A DNA stretch of 64,000 nucleotides, taken from contig JACVTC010000119.1 of NCBI GenBank assembly GCA_016946835.1, positions 444,501 through 508,500 of the forward strand, read 5' to 3'. Positions 1-11,900 of the stretch are shown here, piece by piece (position 1 is the stretch's first letter; every line of letters begins with the position of its first letter). Below the pieces are notes generated by a model. The model had not been told where the DNA came from and did not search any database. It was given only the letters and a program-made list of their open reading frames with translations. The DNA is from Neocallimastix lanati (nom. inval.) (Eukaryota; Neocallimastigomycota; Neocallimastigomycetes; Neocallimastigales; Neocallimastigaceae). A program made the position numbers and the translations under genes.

Positions 1-2
1 AA

Positions 3-1514
3 GGCTTAGCAGTTATTTATAGTTTAAAGAAATTCCGAGAATATATTGTAAGTAATAAACAAATAACAACAGTAATTACTGACCATAAACCACTTTTAGG
101 TTTTTTTGAAAATAGCATACCAACCAAAAATAGACATTTTAGATGGATAGAAGAATTTAATAAATATAAAATAAAATTAATATACGAAAAAGGAAAGTCT
201 AACATATTCGCAGATGCTTTATCTAGATTACCATCAAAACAAAATGAAAGTGTTACAAATTGTATTAATGCTATTTTAAGTGATATCAACCCAAGAGATT
301 TAGACTTACCAGAAGGTATAAGAAAATATTTTAGCAAAAATTATCAAATAATAGATAACACTTTATATTATAAAAAAAACGATTTATATTTAAAAGTCAT
401 TTATAGAGATGAAGACAAGAAAGATATTATTGATAGAGCTCATAACGTCGGCCATGAAGGTGCTGAAAAGACTACTTTAAGAATTTTAGAATCACACTAC
501 TGGCTTGGAATATGGAACGATGTTAGAATGTGGGTTCGATCATGCCACAAGTGTCAACTATTTAGACCCAAATCACTACCACAAAATACAGAAGATCATA
601 TTACACCAATTGAAAAACCTTTTACCAGAGTAGGACTAGATATTATCGGACCGTTACCAACCACAAAACAAGGTAATAAATATATAATTACTTTAGTTGA
701 TTACTTTACTAAATGGCCAGAAGCCAAAGCTATACCAGATATTAAATCAGAACAGGTAATTAAATTTTTAACAGAAGTAATAGCAAGACATGGACCACCA
801 GAAATAATCATAACAGACAATGGATCCTCATTCATTTCGGATATTACAAAAATGATGATCGATTTATATGGATCATGGGTACATTTTATTGCACCACACC
901 ATCCACAATCAAATGGAATGATAGAAAACAGAAATAGAGAGATTGGAAAAATATTACGATTATTAATAACGGAAGAACAGGAATGGGACGAATGTCTTCC
1001 ATCAGTCTTATGGGCACTTAGAACAACAAAAAGTTCAAAAACTAAATTCAGCAGTTTTGAACTATTATATGGAAGAAGGGATACTTGGCCAATGGAAATC
1101 ATGTTTCCGGATATTCACCAAGAAGAAGGAGAAACAGAAGAAGAATTTAATTTTCGAAGATTTTTAAGACATTACAAATGGGTAAAAGAAGCAATAGGAT
1201 ATTCAGAATATGCTAATAAATATTGGGAACACAGAATAGGTTTCAATAAAGCCTTAAAGAAACAATACAAAATTGGAGACTATGTGATGATAAGATTAAT
1301 TAACAGGACAAAGTTAGACCCTTACTTTTACGGACCATTTAGAGTTGTAAAAGAACCAAAATTCAACACAGTAGTATTAGAAGACCCACAAACTGGAAAA
1401 TTACTTGCAAGAAACGTACATATTAAAAATGTTTATCCATATACAATAAGAGAAGAAAATATTACAACTTCAAGAGACGAAGTTCAATCTAATGGTGGAG
1501 GAATTGATAAATAA
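3..1514 (+). CDS. Ty3/gypsy Pol, C-terminal part (RNase H end and integrase)
   Basis: The frame is open from the window edge to a TAA at 1514. It begins inside RNase H (ITDHKPLLGF, then FADALSRLPS). Next comes the integrase zinc-binding region (H-x3-H near 440-455, CHKC near 545), then the catalytic core with its three acidic positions in GLDIIGP, ITDNGSSF and SNGMIENRN. The C-terminal part has the GPFRV-like segment that follows many Ty3/gypsy integrases, but no chromodomain is evident. The protein integrates retroelement cDNA. Residues match the reverse-strand element at 58979-61859 closely across RNase H, so both belong to one family. No break is seen in the visible part. Gag, protease and RT lie outside the window. 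Confidence 0.93.
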   Translation, partial: GLAVIYSLKKFREYIVSNKQITTVITDHKPLLGFFENSIPTKNRHFRWIEEFNKYKIKLIYEKGKSNIFADALSRLPSKQNESVTNCINAILSDINPRDLDLPEGIRKYFSKNYQIIDNTLYYKKNDLYLKVIYRDEDKKDIIDRAHNVGHEGAEKTTLRILESHYWLGIWNDVRMWVRSCHKCQLFRPKSLPQNTEDHITPIEKPFTRVGLDIIGPLPTTKQGNKYIITLVDYFTKWPEAKAIPDIKSEQVIKFLTEVIARHGPPEIIITDNGSSFISDITKMMIDLYGSWVHFIAPHHPQSNGMIENRNREIGKILRLLITEEQEWDECLPSVLWALRTTKSSKTKFSSFELLYGRRDTWPMEIMFPDIHQEEGETEEEFNFRRFLRHYKWVKEAIGYSEYANKYWEHRIGFNKALKKQYKIGDYVMIRLINRTKLDPYFYGPFRVVKEPKFNTVVLEDPQTGKLLARNVHIKNVYPYTIREENITTSRDEVQSNGGGIDK

Positions 1515-2183
1515 CCAAATTATAAATTAAGAAAAATCAATAAAATGGAATAATAACCCTCTTCATTAGTTATTGATAATTATAAAATAATATTTTAATA
1601 AAAAAAAATAAATTAAAAGATTTAAAATTATTAAATAAATATTATTTTAATTTAAAGAACAATGTATTTTATATTAAATTATTCTTTTATTTTACTTTAA
1701 CGATTTTAAATTAAATCTCAGTTTAAATTGATATTAATATTAATTAAAAAGAAACTTATTAATAATAACAAAATTGTTTATTTTATCTTAAAAGTGTTTA
1801 CTTAAAATAATTATATAGTTTTATTTTAAATAATTTAAACTTAAAAGAAAAATATAAAAACTTGTAAATATTTCTTTAAAAATAAAAAAAATCAGAATTC
1901 AAGAATTAAAAATTTAAAATTTAAGTTTTAATAAATTATTTTCTTTTATTCTCATTTATTTTAAATACTTTTTATTAAGAATATAAATATTCAAAATAAT
2001 AAAAAGTACAATTTTATATAGATAAATAAAGTTTTATTATAAAAAAAACAAATATTCTTTTCTTACTTTAAACTTTAGTGTTTTAATTAACATTTTTGTG
2101 TTAATAACTACCTTTTTTAATTGACACATTATTATCACTTTTAGAAGTAAATTCTAAATTAAGATAATAATCAACATTTGTCA
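1505..2183 (+). repeat. Probable 3' LTR of the left-edge Ty3/gypsy element
   Basis: A purine-rich tract (GGTGGAGGAAT) at the very end of pol is followed by TGATAAAT. The segment ends ATTTGTCA at 2183, giving a near-perfect terminal inverted repeat (TGATAAAT against TGACAAAT). A TATA-like box lies near 1850. The next LTR begins 5 bp later. The start is inferred, because no second copy is available to fix it. Confidence 0.6.
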
Positions 2184-2188
2184 TTTAT

Positions 2189-2649
2189 TGATACGTAACC
2201 ACTATAAAAATAGTATTTAGGTAGATTCTTTAGGTTAAAGAAATACTTAAATATTATTGGTCAATAATAGTTTTATAATATATATAATTTTAGAATAATA
2301 ATTATTAAACGGAGAATTCTTTTATTTATAAGTTTATACTTATGATAAATTAATTCACATAAATAGCTATTTTTATATTTTATTTTAGTATAGTTAAAAA
2401 AGAGATATTATATATATTTGAGATAATTAATTATAATATTTATATAAGAGAGTAATAATAATTAATGTAATAATTAATAATTAATAATAAATAAAGAGGA
2501 CATTAAAAAGATATATTTATTACCTTATTTTGTATTATTGTATGTGTTATTTCTATTTAATATTAGAATATATTATTTTGTCATAATTCCTTATTGTCAT
2601 TGCCCATAAATAAATATTAATTTAGATACATAAATAAAATATCGTATCA
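2189..2649 (+). repeat. Solo LTR, family B, copy 1
   Basis: It has perfect 7-bp terminal inverted repeats (TGATACG...CGTATCA). Two further copies lie at 14241-14704 and 20057-20547. TTAT sits on both sides (2185-2188 and 2650-2653), which fits a 4-bp target duplication. No coding sequence is present. Confidence 0.85.
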
Positions 2650-2653
2650 TTAT

Positions 2654-3581
2654 TGTTAAGGAATGAACAAATAATGTTAATTTTATTATTTTTCATAAAA
2701 ATAACTTAACCACTAAAATTAAATTATTTATTTCCTTACTTGGGGAACTTTCTTATGTTCTATTACTGCCAAATTATTACTAATATTAAATTTATTATTA
2801 TTAATATAAATTCTTTATTAATATCAATACTTTATTATTAAAATTAATACTATATTATTAATATCAATATTATTATCAATATCTAGTTTTATTAATATGA
2901 TTTATTCGATCAATATTTTATTATTAAAGAAAATTTTATTTTACAAATATTACTAATACAGATTATTTATTATTAATAAAAATTAATATAATTAATAATG
3001 ATTTAAAAATATTTTACTTAAATCCATGATCCTTGTCATTAAAATTAGTAATACTTCCTTCCAAAATACATCCTATTTATAATAAGATTAATAATAGATA
3101 ATAATCTAAAATACTTTTATTTAAAAATAGTATAAAATTAAATAATACCCTATTACTAATAATTCTGTAAAAGTAATAAAATTATTTTTAAAATATATTA
3201 TCACTACAATTAATAATAAATAGTTTAGAATTTAATAATATGTAATAATTTTTTATTATAATAGAATAGATTATGAATTTATAATTTAAATACAATTCAA
3301 ACATGTAACTCTAAGATATTCTAAAGAAATGGCTTGACCATTTCTAACGATAAAAAAAATATAAATAGATGAGAAAATTGTATTTTAGAAAAATAATCTG
3401 GAAAAAAAAAAAAAATATAATCTTATTCAAGAAATTAAATTTTCTTTAGTTTTAATTGAATAATTTTTATTAAATAAATAAATAAAATATTTTAAAAAAA
3501 AAAATATATTTTAATTTTTAATTTTTTTTTATTTTAGTGTTTATTTCTATATTTATTATTGATCTGTCCCGAACCTCAACA
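2654..3581 (+). repeat. Solo LTR-like repeat, family F
   Basis: It starts TGTTAAGG and ends CCTCAACA, a 7/8 inverted match. It is flanked by TTAT on both sides (2650-2653, 3582-3585). A TATA box (TATAAATAG) lies near 3360. This is the only copy seen here, so its LTR identity rests on the termini, the spacing and the TATA box. Confidence 0.65.
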
Positions 3582-3585
3582 TTAT

Positions 3586-4366
3586 TAATACAGAATGAAC
3601 AAATAATACTAATTGTGCTAGAATAATATAAATTATTCTAACCTTATAGATTATTCTATTCTATATAATTAGAACTTTCCAATATTCTTCAAATATTACT
3701 AAATAGAAATCTTATGTTAATAAATCACCAATTAACTTATAATTCCTTTTTGAATTATCGATCATTATAATGTATTAAAAATCTTTAGCTAAGAATATTG
3801 TCCTTGCCCACTTAATATATTAATATTATATTTCTTTTGTAATATGTTATATTGAAAATAATCAAATCAATTTAATTAGTTATTAAAATTTTCGTTATCA
3901 ATTTAAATTTATTTTTAATTACTAAATTTAACTAAACCACAATTAAAATATTCTGTATAATCTCTTTATTTTTATTTTATATATATTAATATTAAACTAT
4001 TATTAAATAATTAATAATTCAATAATATATAACTACTATTTATAACAATAATATTATTAACTAAAATAATAATTCAATTTCAATTTAAATGTTTCATTTA
4101 TAAAAATAATTAGTAATTAGTTTATTAAAAAAATAGTTAGGCTTTATAAATTTTAATTTGATAAAAAAATATAAATACATGTAATTTTTAGTGAAATAAA
4201 ATATAATCAATAACTTACTTTTATTAAATAAATAATTATATTATTATTTTTCTTTTATAAATTTAAATAAATAAATATTGATTTTAAAACAAATTATTTT
4301 TTTTATTGTAATTTTATTATTTGTGTTAATTATTATTATATTCCTAAAATTATATGAACCATACCA
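3586..4366 (+). repeat. Solo LTR, family D, copy 1
   Basis: A second copy occurs at 16361-18157, interrupted by another LTR. It begins TAATACAGAATG and ends CATACCA. A TATA box (TATAAATACATG) lies near 4170. TTAT occurs immediately before it (3582-3585) and after it (4367-4370). Confidence 0.8.
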
Positions 4367-4370
4367 TTAT

Positions 4371-5817
4371 TGATACGGGGTGTCACTAAATACCTTGTAT
4401 TTCCTATTAAATACTCTTAATAATAATAAAATAAAATTATTATTAAATATTCTTATTAAAATCTTTTATTAATATCAAATATAATAAAAATTATTATTAA
4501 ATATTCTTATTAATTTCTTTTATTAATATTAAATATAATAAAAATTATTATTAAATATTCTTATTAAAATCTTTTATTAATATTAAATATAATAAAAATT
4601 ATTATTAAATATTCTTATAAATTTCTTTTATTAAAATTAAATATAATAAAAATTATTATTAAATATTCTTATTAATTTCTTTTATTAATGTTAAATATAA
4701 CAAAAATTATTATTAAATATTCTTATTAATTTCTTTTATTAATATTAAATATAATAAAAATTATTATTAAATATTCTTATAAATTTCTTTTATTAAAATT
4801 AAATATAATAAAAATTATTATTAAATATTCTTATAAATTTCTTTTATTAAAATTAAATATAATAAAAATTATTATTAAATATTCTTATAAATTTCTTATA
4901 TTAAAATTAAATATAATAAAAATTATTATTAAATATTCTTATTAATTTCTTTTATTAATATTAAATATTACAAAAATTATTATTAAATATTCTTATTAAT
5001 TTCTTTTATTAATATTAAATATAACAAAAATTATTATTAAATATTCTTATTAAAATCTTTTATTAATATCAAATCTAATAAAAATAATTATTAAATATTC
5101 TAATAAAAATCTTTTATTAATATTAAATATTATAAAAATTATTACTAAATATTCTTATTAAAAATTATATAATATCTAAATCATTACTAATTCTTATTTT
5201 TATATTAAGAATAATAAAAATCTATTTCAATAAATATTTGATATAAAATACAGAATTATAAGTTTCTGTATAATATTTTCTAAACCTTTGAAATAAACTA
5301 AAAATAAAACAAAAATCAAAAATAAATTAAATCTTTATTAAAATAAAAATAAACTAAAATACAGAAGAATTTCAATAATAAAAATGATCTAAAATACAGA
5401 AAATATCAATTCTGTATAATTCTCTCTCTGAAAACAATATCAAGAAGAAGCTACCGCCCGGAATGCCCTTCGTGATACAATCTCTAAATTAATTTTTTAT
5501 ATTTTAATTTAATAAATGTTATTTTTTTTTAAAAATAATTTAAAATAATAGTTAAAAATTAAAATAAAATAGTTATAATAGTTTTTTTTTAAAGAAAATA
5601 TAAATAATAAATAAAATGTATTAAAAAAAGTATAAAAAGAAGAATAAATTTCTTTCTTTTTAATACGGGGAACAAATAATTTTAATTTTAAATTTAAATA
5701 AAGAATATTTTAAAATTTAATTTTTTTTTCTTGTTTCCAAATTTATTTTTATAGTTATGTGTTAATATTTATTTTTTTGTTTTGAATATCTTAGTGTTTC
5801 AACCCCAGCCCGTATCA
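4371..5817 (+). repeat. Solo LTR, family G, with internal tandem repeats
   Basis: It has perfect 9-bp terminal inverted repeats (TGATACGGG...CCCGTATCA) and TTAT on both sides (4367-4370, 5818-5821). A TATA box near 5631 is followed at once by an 8-bp inverted repeat (5634-5641 with 5654-5661). At 1447 bp it is long for an LTR, because about half of it is a 54-bp tandem array. Confidence 0.8.
4430..5170 (+). repeat. 54-bp minisatellite inside LTR G
   Basis: About 13 imperfect tandem copies of a roughly 54-bp AT unit, recognisable by the recurring AAATATTCTTAT. The period was measured from successive copies at 4501 and 4555. It is confined to the LTR. Confidence 0.85.
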
Positions 5818-5821
5818 TTAT

Positions 5822-7092
5822 TGAGCCATTACATTCGGAAAAATACTAAATTATTAATAAATTACTTATAAATGTTAAGATAATAACTGAATTTCAATTC
5901 AATTTCAATTTCAATAATTCAGTTATTTGAATTTCAATATTAAAAAATAATAATATAATAATTATTATTAAATTAACTTTATTAAAATATTTAGGAATTA
6001 GTCTAGGCCAACTAATTACTAAATATTATTAACATATTGAATTTAATATATATTAAATAATGTAAACACGTGATTGTCATTAAATTAATTTCTACATATT
6101 ATATTTTAATTATAAAATATAATATTTAGCAAATATTATATTCTTATATTTAATTTATATTAAATATTTATATTATTATTTTAGTTTATATTATCAATAT
6201 CAAACTTATATTAATATTATTGCATATTCATATTAACAATTAATATTTTAATAATTAATTATTTTATATAAATACATGTTTAAATCTTTTGATTAATCCT
6301 TTGTAGGATTATTGTAATTTAAATTATAGTAATAATTATATAAAATAATAATGTAATAAAATATTATTAATATTAAATAAAATATATATTTTAAATAAAA
6401 ACTTATTTATAAAATTTAATAATAACAATATGTTTTAAATAAGAATAAAATTAAATTATTAATTAATTACTATAATTTGGCATCTTGACCTAATCGTTAA
6501 GACCAAATTATCTAAAAACTTTGACAATAAATTTAATAAATGTAAATAAATTTTAATTAATTAATTAATGTAAATAATTTTAGTTTTATATATAATATAA
6601 TTAAACTTTATTTTAATTATAAATAGTAAATATTATGTTATAGTTTATACTTTGTTTATTAATAACAAAATAAAAATATTATTGTTTATATTTAGTTATA
6701 AATAGTTAAATTTGTAAAAATAAAAAAAATAATAATTAAAAATTATTGTTTAAATAATATAAACAAAAATAATAATTTTCGGAGTATTAAAGAAACATTT
6801 CGTAAAATTATTATAAATATTAAAAATATATAAAAACATTAGAAAATTATTGTAATAAAAAAAATAGGGAAAAAGAAAGAAATAACTAATAAAACATGTA
6901 ACAGAAAAATAAATAATAATAATAAAAAATAAATAATAATAATAAATAATAAATAATAAATAAAAGAAAAGGGATAGAAATAATTGTGGTAAGAAAATAA
7001 GAGAAATATTATTATTAAAAGTAATAATTATTTAGTTTAGAATATAAAATTTTCTATAAAAAAAAATATATAAAAAGAAATAGACCGCCTCA
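5822..7092 (+). repeat. Probable solo LTR, family H
   Basis: It begins TGAGCC and ends CGCCTCA (TGAG/CTCA). TTAT lies on both sides (5818-5821, 7093-7096). Part of it (about 5873-6031) recurs inverted at 49283-49419. A TATA-like sequence (TATAAATACATG) lies near 6270. The end points are inferred from the array spacing. Confidence 0.55.
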
Positions 7093-7098
7093 TTATTG

Positions 7099-7546
7099 TG
7101 TAAGAAATCATAATTATTCAATAATGAATAATTAATATTTCTTATAATTAATGAAAAAATCATTAATAATTTATAATTATTTATAAAATAATAATTATTT
7201 TTAAAATAATTATTTATTTAAATAATAATTAATATATTCATTGATTTTAACTTATAAATTTATTTAATAGTTATATTTTCATATATTGATCTAAATTTAT
7301 TTACATATTATAATTTATACATTTATATAAATAATATAAAATTTATTTACATATTATTATTATTCATTTAAATAGAACTTTCACAAAAAAATTATGTAAA
7401 TTTGTATTTAATATTTTACCATAAAAATATTAGTTATTTTAATTAAAATGAATTATGTATTTTATAATGTATTATAAACTATAAATGTATCTAATTTATC
7501 ATATTATTTAATCTTTATTTTTTAAATGAAAAAAAAAAAAAAAAAT
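7099..7546 (+). repeat. 5' LTR (partial) of the 7-13 kb element
   Basis: It begins TGTAAGAAAT and parallels 11897 onward up to a poly(A) run. Then follows a leader of about 100 bp that is unlike the right LTR. Confidence 0.8.
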
Positions 7547-7647
7547 AATAAAAAATAAAAAATAAAATACTTTTATACTACACTTATCTTTATTTTCTTT
7601 TTTATTATACTCTATTATACTCTATTTATATTATTAGAATTGTAAAT

Positions 7648-10600
7648 ATGGAACGCAAAAGTGAAGAAGCAACAAGAACAAAAAATAATTATCTAATTCC
7701 AATAATCAATCCCAATAATATCGATGCTTCGAAATTTATATCAGCAATAACTGATTTTATTCCTACATTCTTCTCCCCAAATGGAGTTCTTACCAAAGAA
7801 GGAGAAGCCAATATAAAGCCGAATATTCAAGAAGTTTTAATACAATGTGAAAGTTTTTTCATCGATCATCCAAATTCATTCCAAAGCGATGAAAACAAAA
7901 ATACATACGTAATAAATAAACTAAATGGTCTACCTAGAAGATGGGGTCTCTCTCTATTAGTTGATGGTACACTGAAAACTCTGAGCTACCAAAAATTCAA
8001 GAAGTTACTACTCAAGAATTTTGACTCGGGTGATGAGAAGAAGCAGAAGTACATGCTGATGAAGCAGTTATGGGATTTGAAGCAAGAACAACTTGGAAAA
8101 GTTGCTGAATTCACGATAGAGTTCCGAAGATTAGCAGCAAGGCTTAAATGGCCAGATGAAGTTTTCATCGACATAATTGGAAAAGGTCTACTGGATGAAG
8201 TACGTGAAGAATATGATAAAATAAAGAAGCCAAAAACATTATTTGATGTTACAAATGCTATTATTGACATAGACAAAAAATGCTACTTGGAGACCAAAAT
8301 TCGCAATTCTTATCATCTTAGAAACCACAAAACAAAGTCATTTAATAGAAAAAAATATGAATTCAATAAAAGCAGTACTAAGTCGAGAAATCTACATCAT
8401 AGGAAGAACAAGTTCAAAAAAGAAATACTCTCTGCAAATTATACACCAAATAGTTATAATTCTATGACAACTACCTTTGTTATATCTACCAACTCAAAGT
8501 CTTTCAAAATTAACTTACTAATTGATTCAGGCTCTGCCAAAAGCTTTATTTGCAAGGACTTTATTTCAGCTAATAAAATTCCAATCTCAGGCCTTTCTTC
8601 TCCTATTAGTATCCAATTGCCCAATAGTAAAAGTATGGTAATTAAACAATCTATGAAGCCTTTAAAACTGAAAATAATGGACCATATTGAAACCTATGAA
8701 TTCTACGTTGGAAATCTACAACTTCAAGGTATAAGTGGTATTTTAGGAAGGGATTGGCTCTCGATTCATAATCCCTATATCAACTTTAAATCCAATAAAA
8801 TTCATTTCTTGGAAAGTAACTGTGGACAACATTGTCATTCTTGTAAAGGAAATAAATTTATATTCCGTTCTAATAATATAACAGCACCTATGCTAGAAGA
8901 ATCCTCACAATGTGGCCCTGACTCAATTATACCTTCATTTATTTCTGAACATGAACTATATGATGAAGATATATGTTGTGTAATTGTTGAAAGTCAAGAA
9001 CAAGTCAAAACTGATAAAAATAATAACAAAAATGAACTTAGAAATAAAGATAAAATTCTCAATAATAAGAAACTTAGAAATAAAGATAAAAGTCTCAATA
9101 ATAAGAAACTTAGAAATAAAGATAAAATTCTCAATAATAAGAAACTTAGAAATCAAGATAAAATTCTCAATAATAAGAAACTTAGTACTAAAGAAATCAT
9201 TCAAAAATATTATCCAGATCTAGTGAAAATCTTTAAAAAAGAAGAAGCTGATAAATTACCTCCCCACCGGAGCTATGACATAACAATCGACTTGATCCCT
9301 GGAGGACAATTATTCTTTGGACCAATATATCCTTTAACTACGGTGGAAATGAAAGCCTTGAAAGAATATATCGAAGAAAATTTAGCTAAAGGCTTCATTC
9401 GAAAATCAAAATCCCCAGCTGGCGCTCCAATATTGTTTGTTAAAAAAACACGATGGTTCTCTCAGGTTATGCGTGGATTATCGCCGTCTGAATGCTATTA
9501 CAATCCGTAATAGTTACCCACTGCCAAGGATTAACGATTTAATGGAAGTATTTAAAGGATCAAAGATTTTTACCAGACTTGACTTAAGGTCTGCGTATAA
9601 TCTTGTCAGAATAAAGGAAGGACATGAGTATCTTACAGCCTTCCGTACTTCAATAGGTCATTTCGAGTATCTTGTAATGCCTTTCGGCTTACGTAATGCT
9701 CCTTCAGTTTTTCAAAGATTCATACAAGATACATTGTCAGAAATCACTGGATCCTTTGTTCAGGCATATTTGGATGATATAATTATCTTTTCTCCTGACT
9801 TTGATACTCACATTAAGCATGTTCTTCATGTTCTTACTCTACTAATAAAAAATGGCTTATTCGTGAAATTAGAAAAATGTGAATTTCACGTATTTGAAAC
9901 TACATTCTTAGGTTTCACGGTTTCTATACATGGACTCACTATGGATAAGGATAAATTAAAATCAATTTTGGAATGGCCCATACCCAAAAACATCAAAGAA
10001 CTCCAAAGTTTTCTAGGTTTAGGGAATTACTACGAAAATTTATAAAAAACTTTGCTGAAATCATTGAACCTTTGCGGAAGCTTCTAAAAAAGAATGCTGA
10101 TTACTTATGGAACGAGGAAGCAAATAATGGATTTAATAAACTTAAAAATGCTTTCCTCAACAATGAAGTGCTTATCTTTCACGATCCAGAGAATGAATTT
10201 GTAGTAGAAACAGATGCCAGTGATTTTGCTGTTGGCTGCATTCTTTCCCAAGTTAGCCCTAAGGATAATTTATTACATCCTGTAGCATTTTACTTTCGCT
10301 CTATGAATAAGGCTGAAGTTAATTATACAATTTACGACAAAGAACTTCTAGCCATTATTACAGCATTTGACGTATGGAGGCATCATCTTGAAGGTGCCAA
10401 ATATCCAGTTCAAATTCTTACAGACCATAGGAACCTACTTTATATGAAGAAACCTCAACATCTTAATCAGAGGCAAATTCATTGGAGCCTCTTCTTATCA
10501 AAATTTGACTTTAGAATTGCTTATAGACCGGGAGTTAGTTCTGGTAAACCGGATTCCTTGTCAAGAAGACCGGACTATAAGAAGAATAACTCCTTAGAGG

Positions 10601-11900
10601 GCTCATCTATCATCAGTGATGATGTATTTTGCTGTACAATCGACAGAAATATCAACAGCTTAAAAGAGTCCCAGTTGTCTGTTAAATTTTGTCAAGATAC
10701 GATAAGAAAGATCCAAGAAAAATCTGGTAAAGTTAAAAGCTCCATCTTCAGCCTCATTAAAGGTATCCTACATTTCCAAAATAGAATAATTGTGCCAGCA
10801 TCACTCAAGGCTAGACTTCTAAAATCCTTTCATGATACTCCAACTAGTGGCCATCAGGGGGTAGATAGGACCCTCGAAAAACTTAGAAGATACTACTGGT
10901 GGCCTAATATGAAAAAGGACGTTATTAATTACGTTCATTCATGCGAAGTATGTGGAAGAAACAAGATAAGAAGACATAAACCGTATGGCAAGTTACAGCC
11001 ACTCCCCATTCCTACAAAACCCTGGGAAGTTATAGGTGTCGATTATATTGTTTACCTCCCTACTTCAAGAGATTGTACTTGTATCATGGTAGTATCGGAC
11101 CACTTAACTAAAATGGTCCATTTAGTCCCTTGCTCTGATGTTCCTTCTGCTGATCAAACTGCAAAGCTCCTTCTTCTCAATGTGTTCAAATTTCATGGAT
11201 TTCCTAAAACCATTATTTCGGATCATGGCTCACAGTTTTCTTCGGAATTTTGGACCTCCTTGTGTTATGCCCTTCAGATAAAGCCCAGATTAGCTACTGC
11301 TCACCACCAACAATCTAATGGTCAAGTAGAGCGTGCGAATGCTGTTATTGAACAATATCTTCGTTGTTATTGTTCTACTGCTCAAAGTGACTGGTGTTAT
11401 TATCTACCTTTATGTGAGTTTGCTTATAATAATTCTCTACATAGTTCCATTGGTATGTCGCCTTTTTATGCAAACTACGGCTTCCATCCCAATTGTTTTA
11501 TAGATTCACCTCCTATTCTTTTAAAGGATAATGCTTCATGCTTAACTAGGGATTGGTCTTCACATTTCGAATCTCTCAAAAAACACCTTATAAAGGCAAA
11601 AGAAGACTACAAAAAATATGCGGATGTTGGTAAAGCTGAAGGTCCAAATTTCAATGTTAATGATTTAGTATAGTTAAGAAGATACTACTTTACCAACGAA
11701 CCCGCGAAAAAATTAGCTTCTCAATATCTCGGTCCATTTAAAATCATTGAGAAAGGGCAAAGAATGAACTACCGTTTGGAGTTACCGGAAAACCTCCATC
11801 TCCATCCGGTATTTCATATCTCTCAACTTGAGCCATATACAAAAAGAAATCCAGAATTATCAGAACCATTAGAAACAGAAGAAGAAAAAAGAGCAATATA
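7648..11900 (+). pseudogene. Gag-Pol coding body of the 7-13 kb Ty3/gypsy element
   Basis: Fossil coding region. Parts in order: Gag-like capsid region (about 7650-8400) with no CCHC knuckle recognised; protease with LLIDSGSAKSF (about 8510-8760); a Lys/Asn-rich linker of four to five 36-bp tandem units (about 9037-9183); reverse transcriptase with the YLDD catalytic motif (about 9250-10030); RNase H with VVETDASDFA and TDHRNLLY (about 10190-10570); integrase with zinc region and acidic core (about 10800-11500); and a C-terminal GPFKI/HISQLEPY segment as in chromodomain-type Ty3 elements, with no full chromodomain visible. It is related to, but clearly distinct from, the element at 50951-56744. 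About three breaks. Confidence 0.88.

Noticed and set aside
9037-9183. CRISPR-like or regulatory array
   Set aside because: The 36-bp units are contiguous, in frame with the retroelement coding region, and encode LRNKDKILNNKK repeats. There are no spacers.
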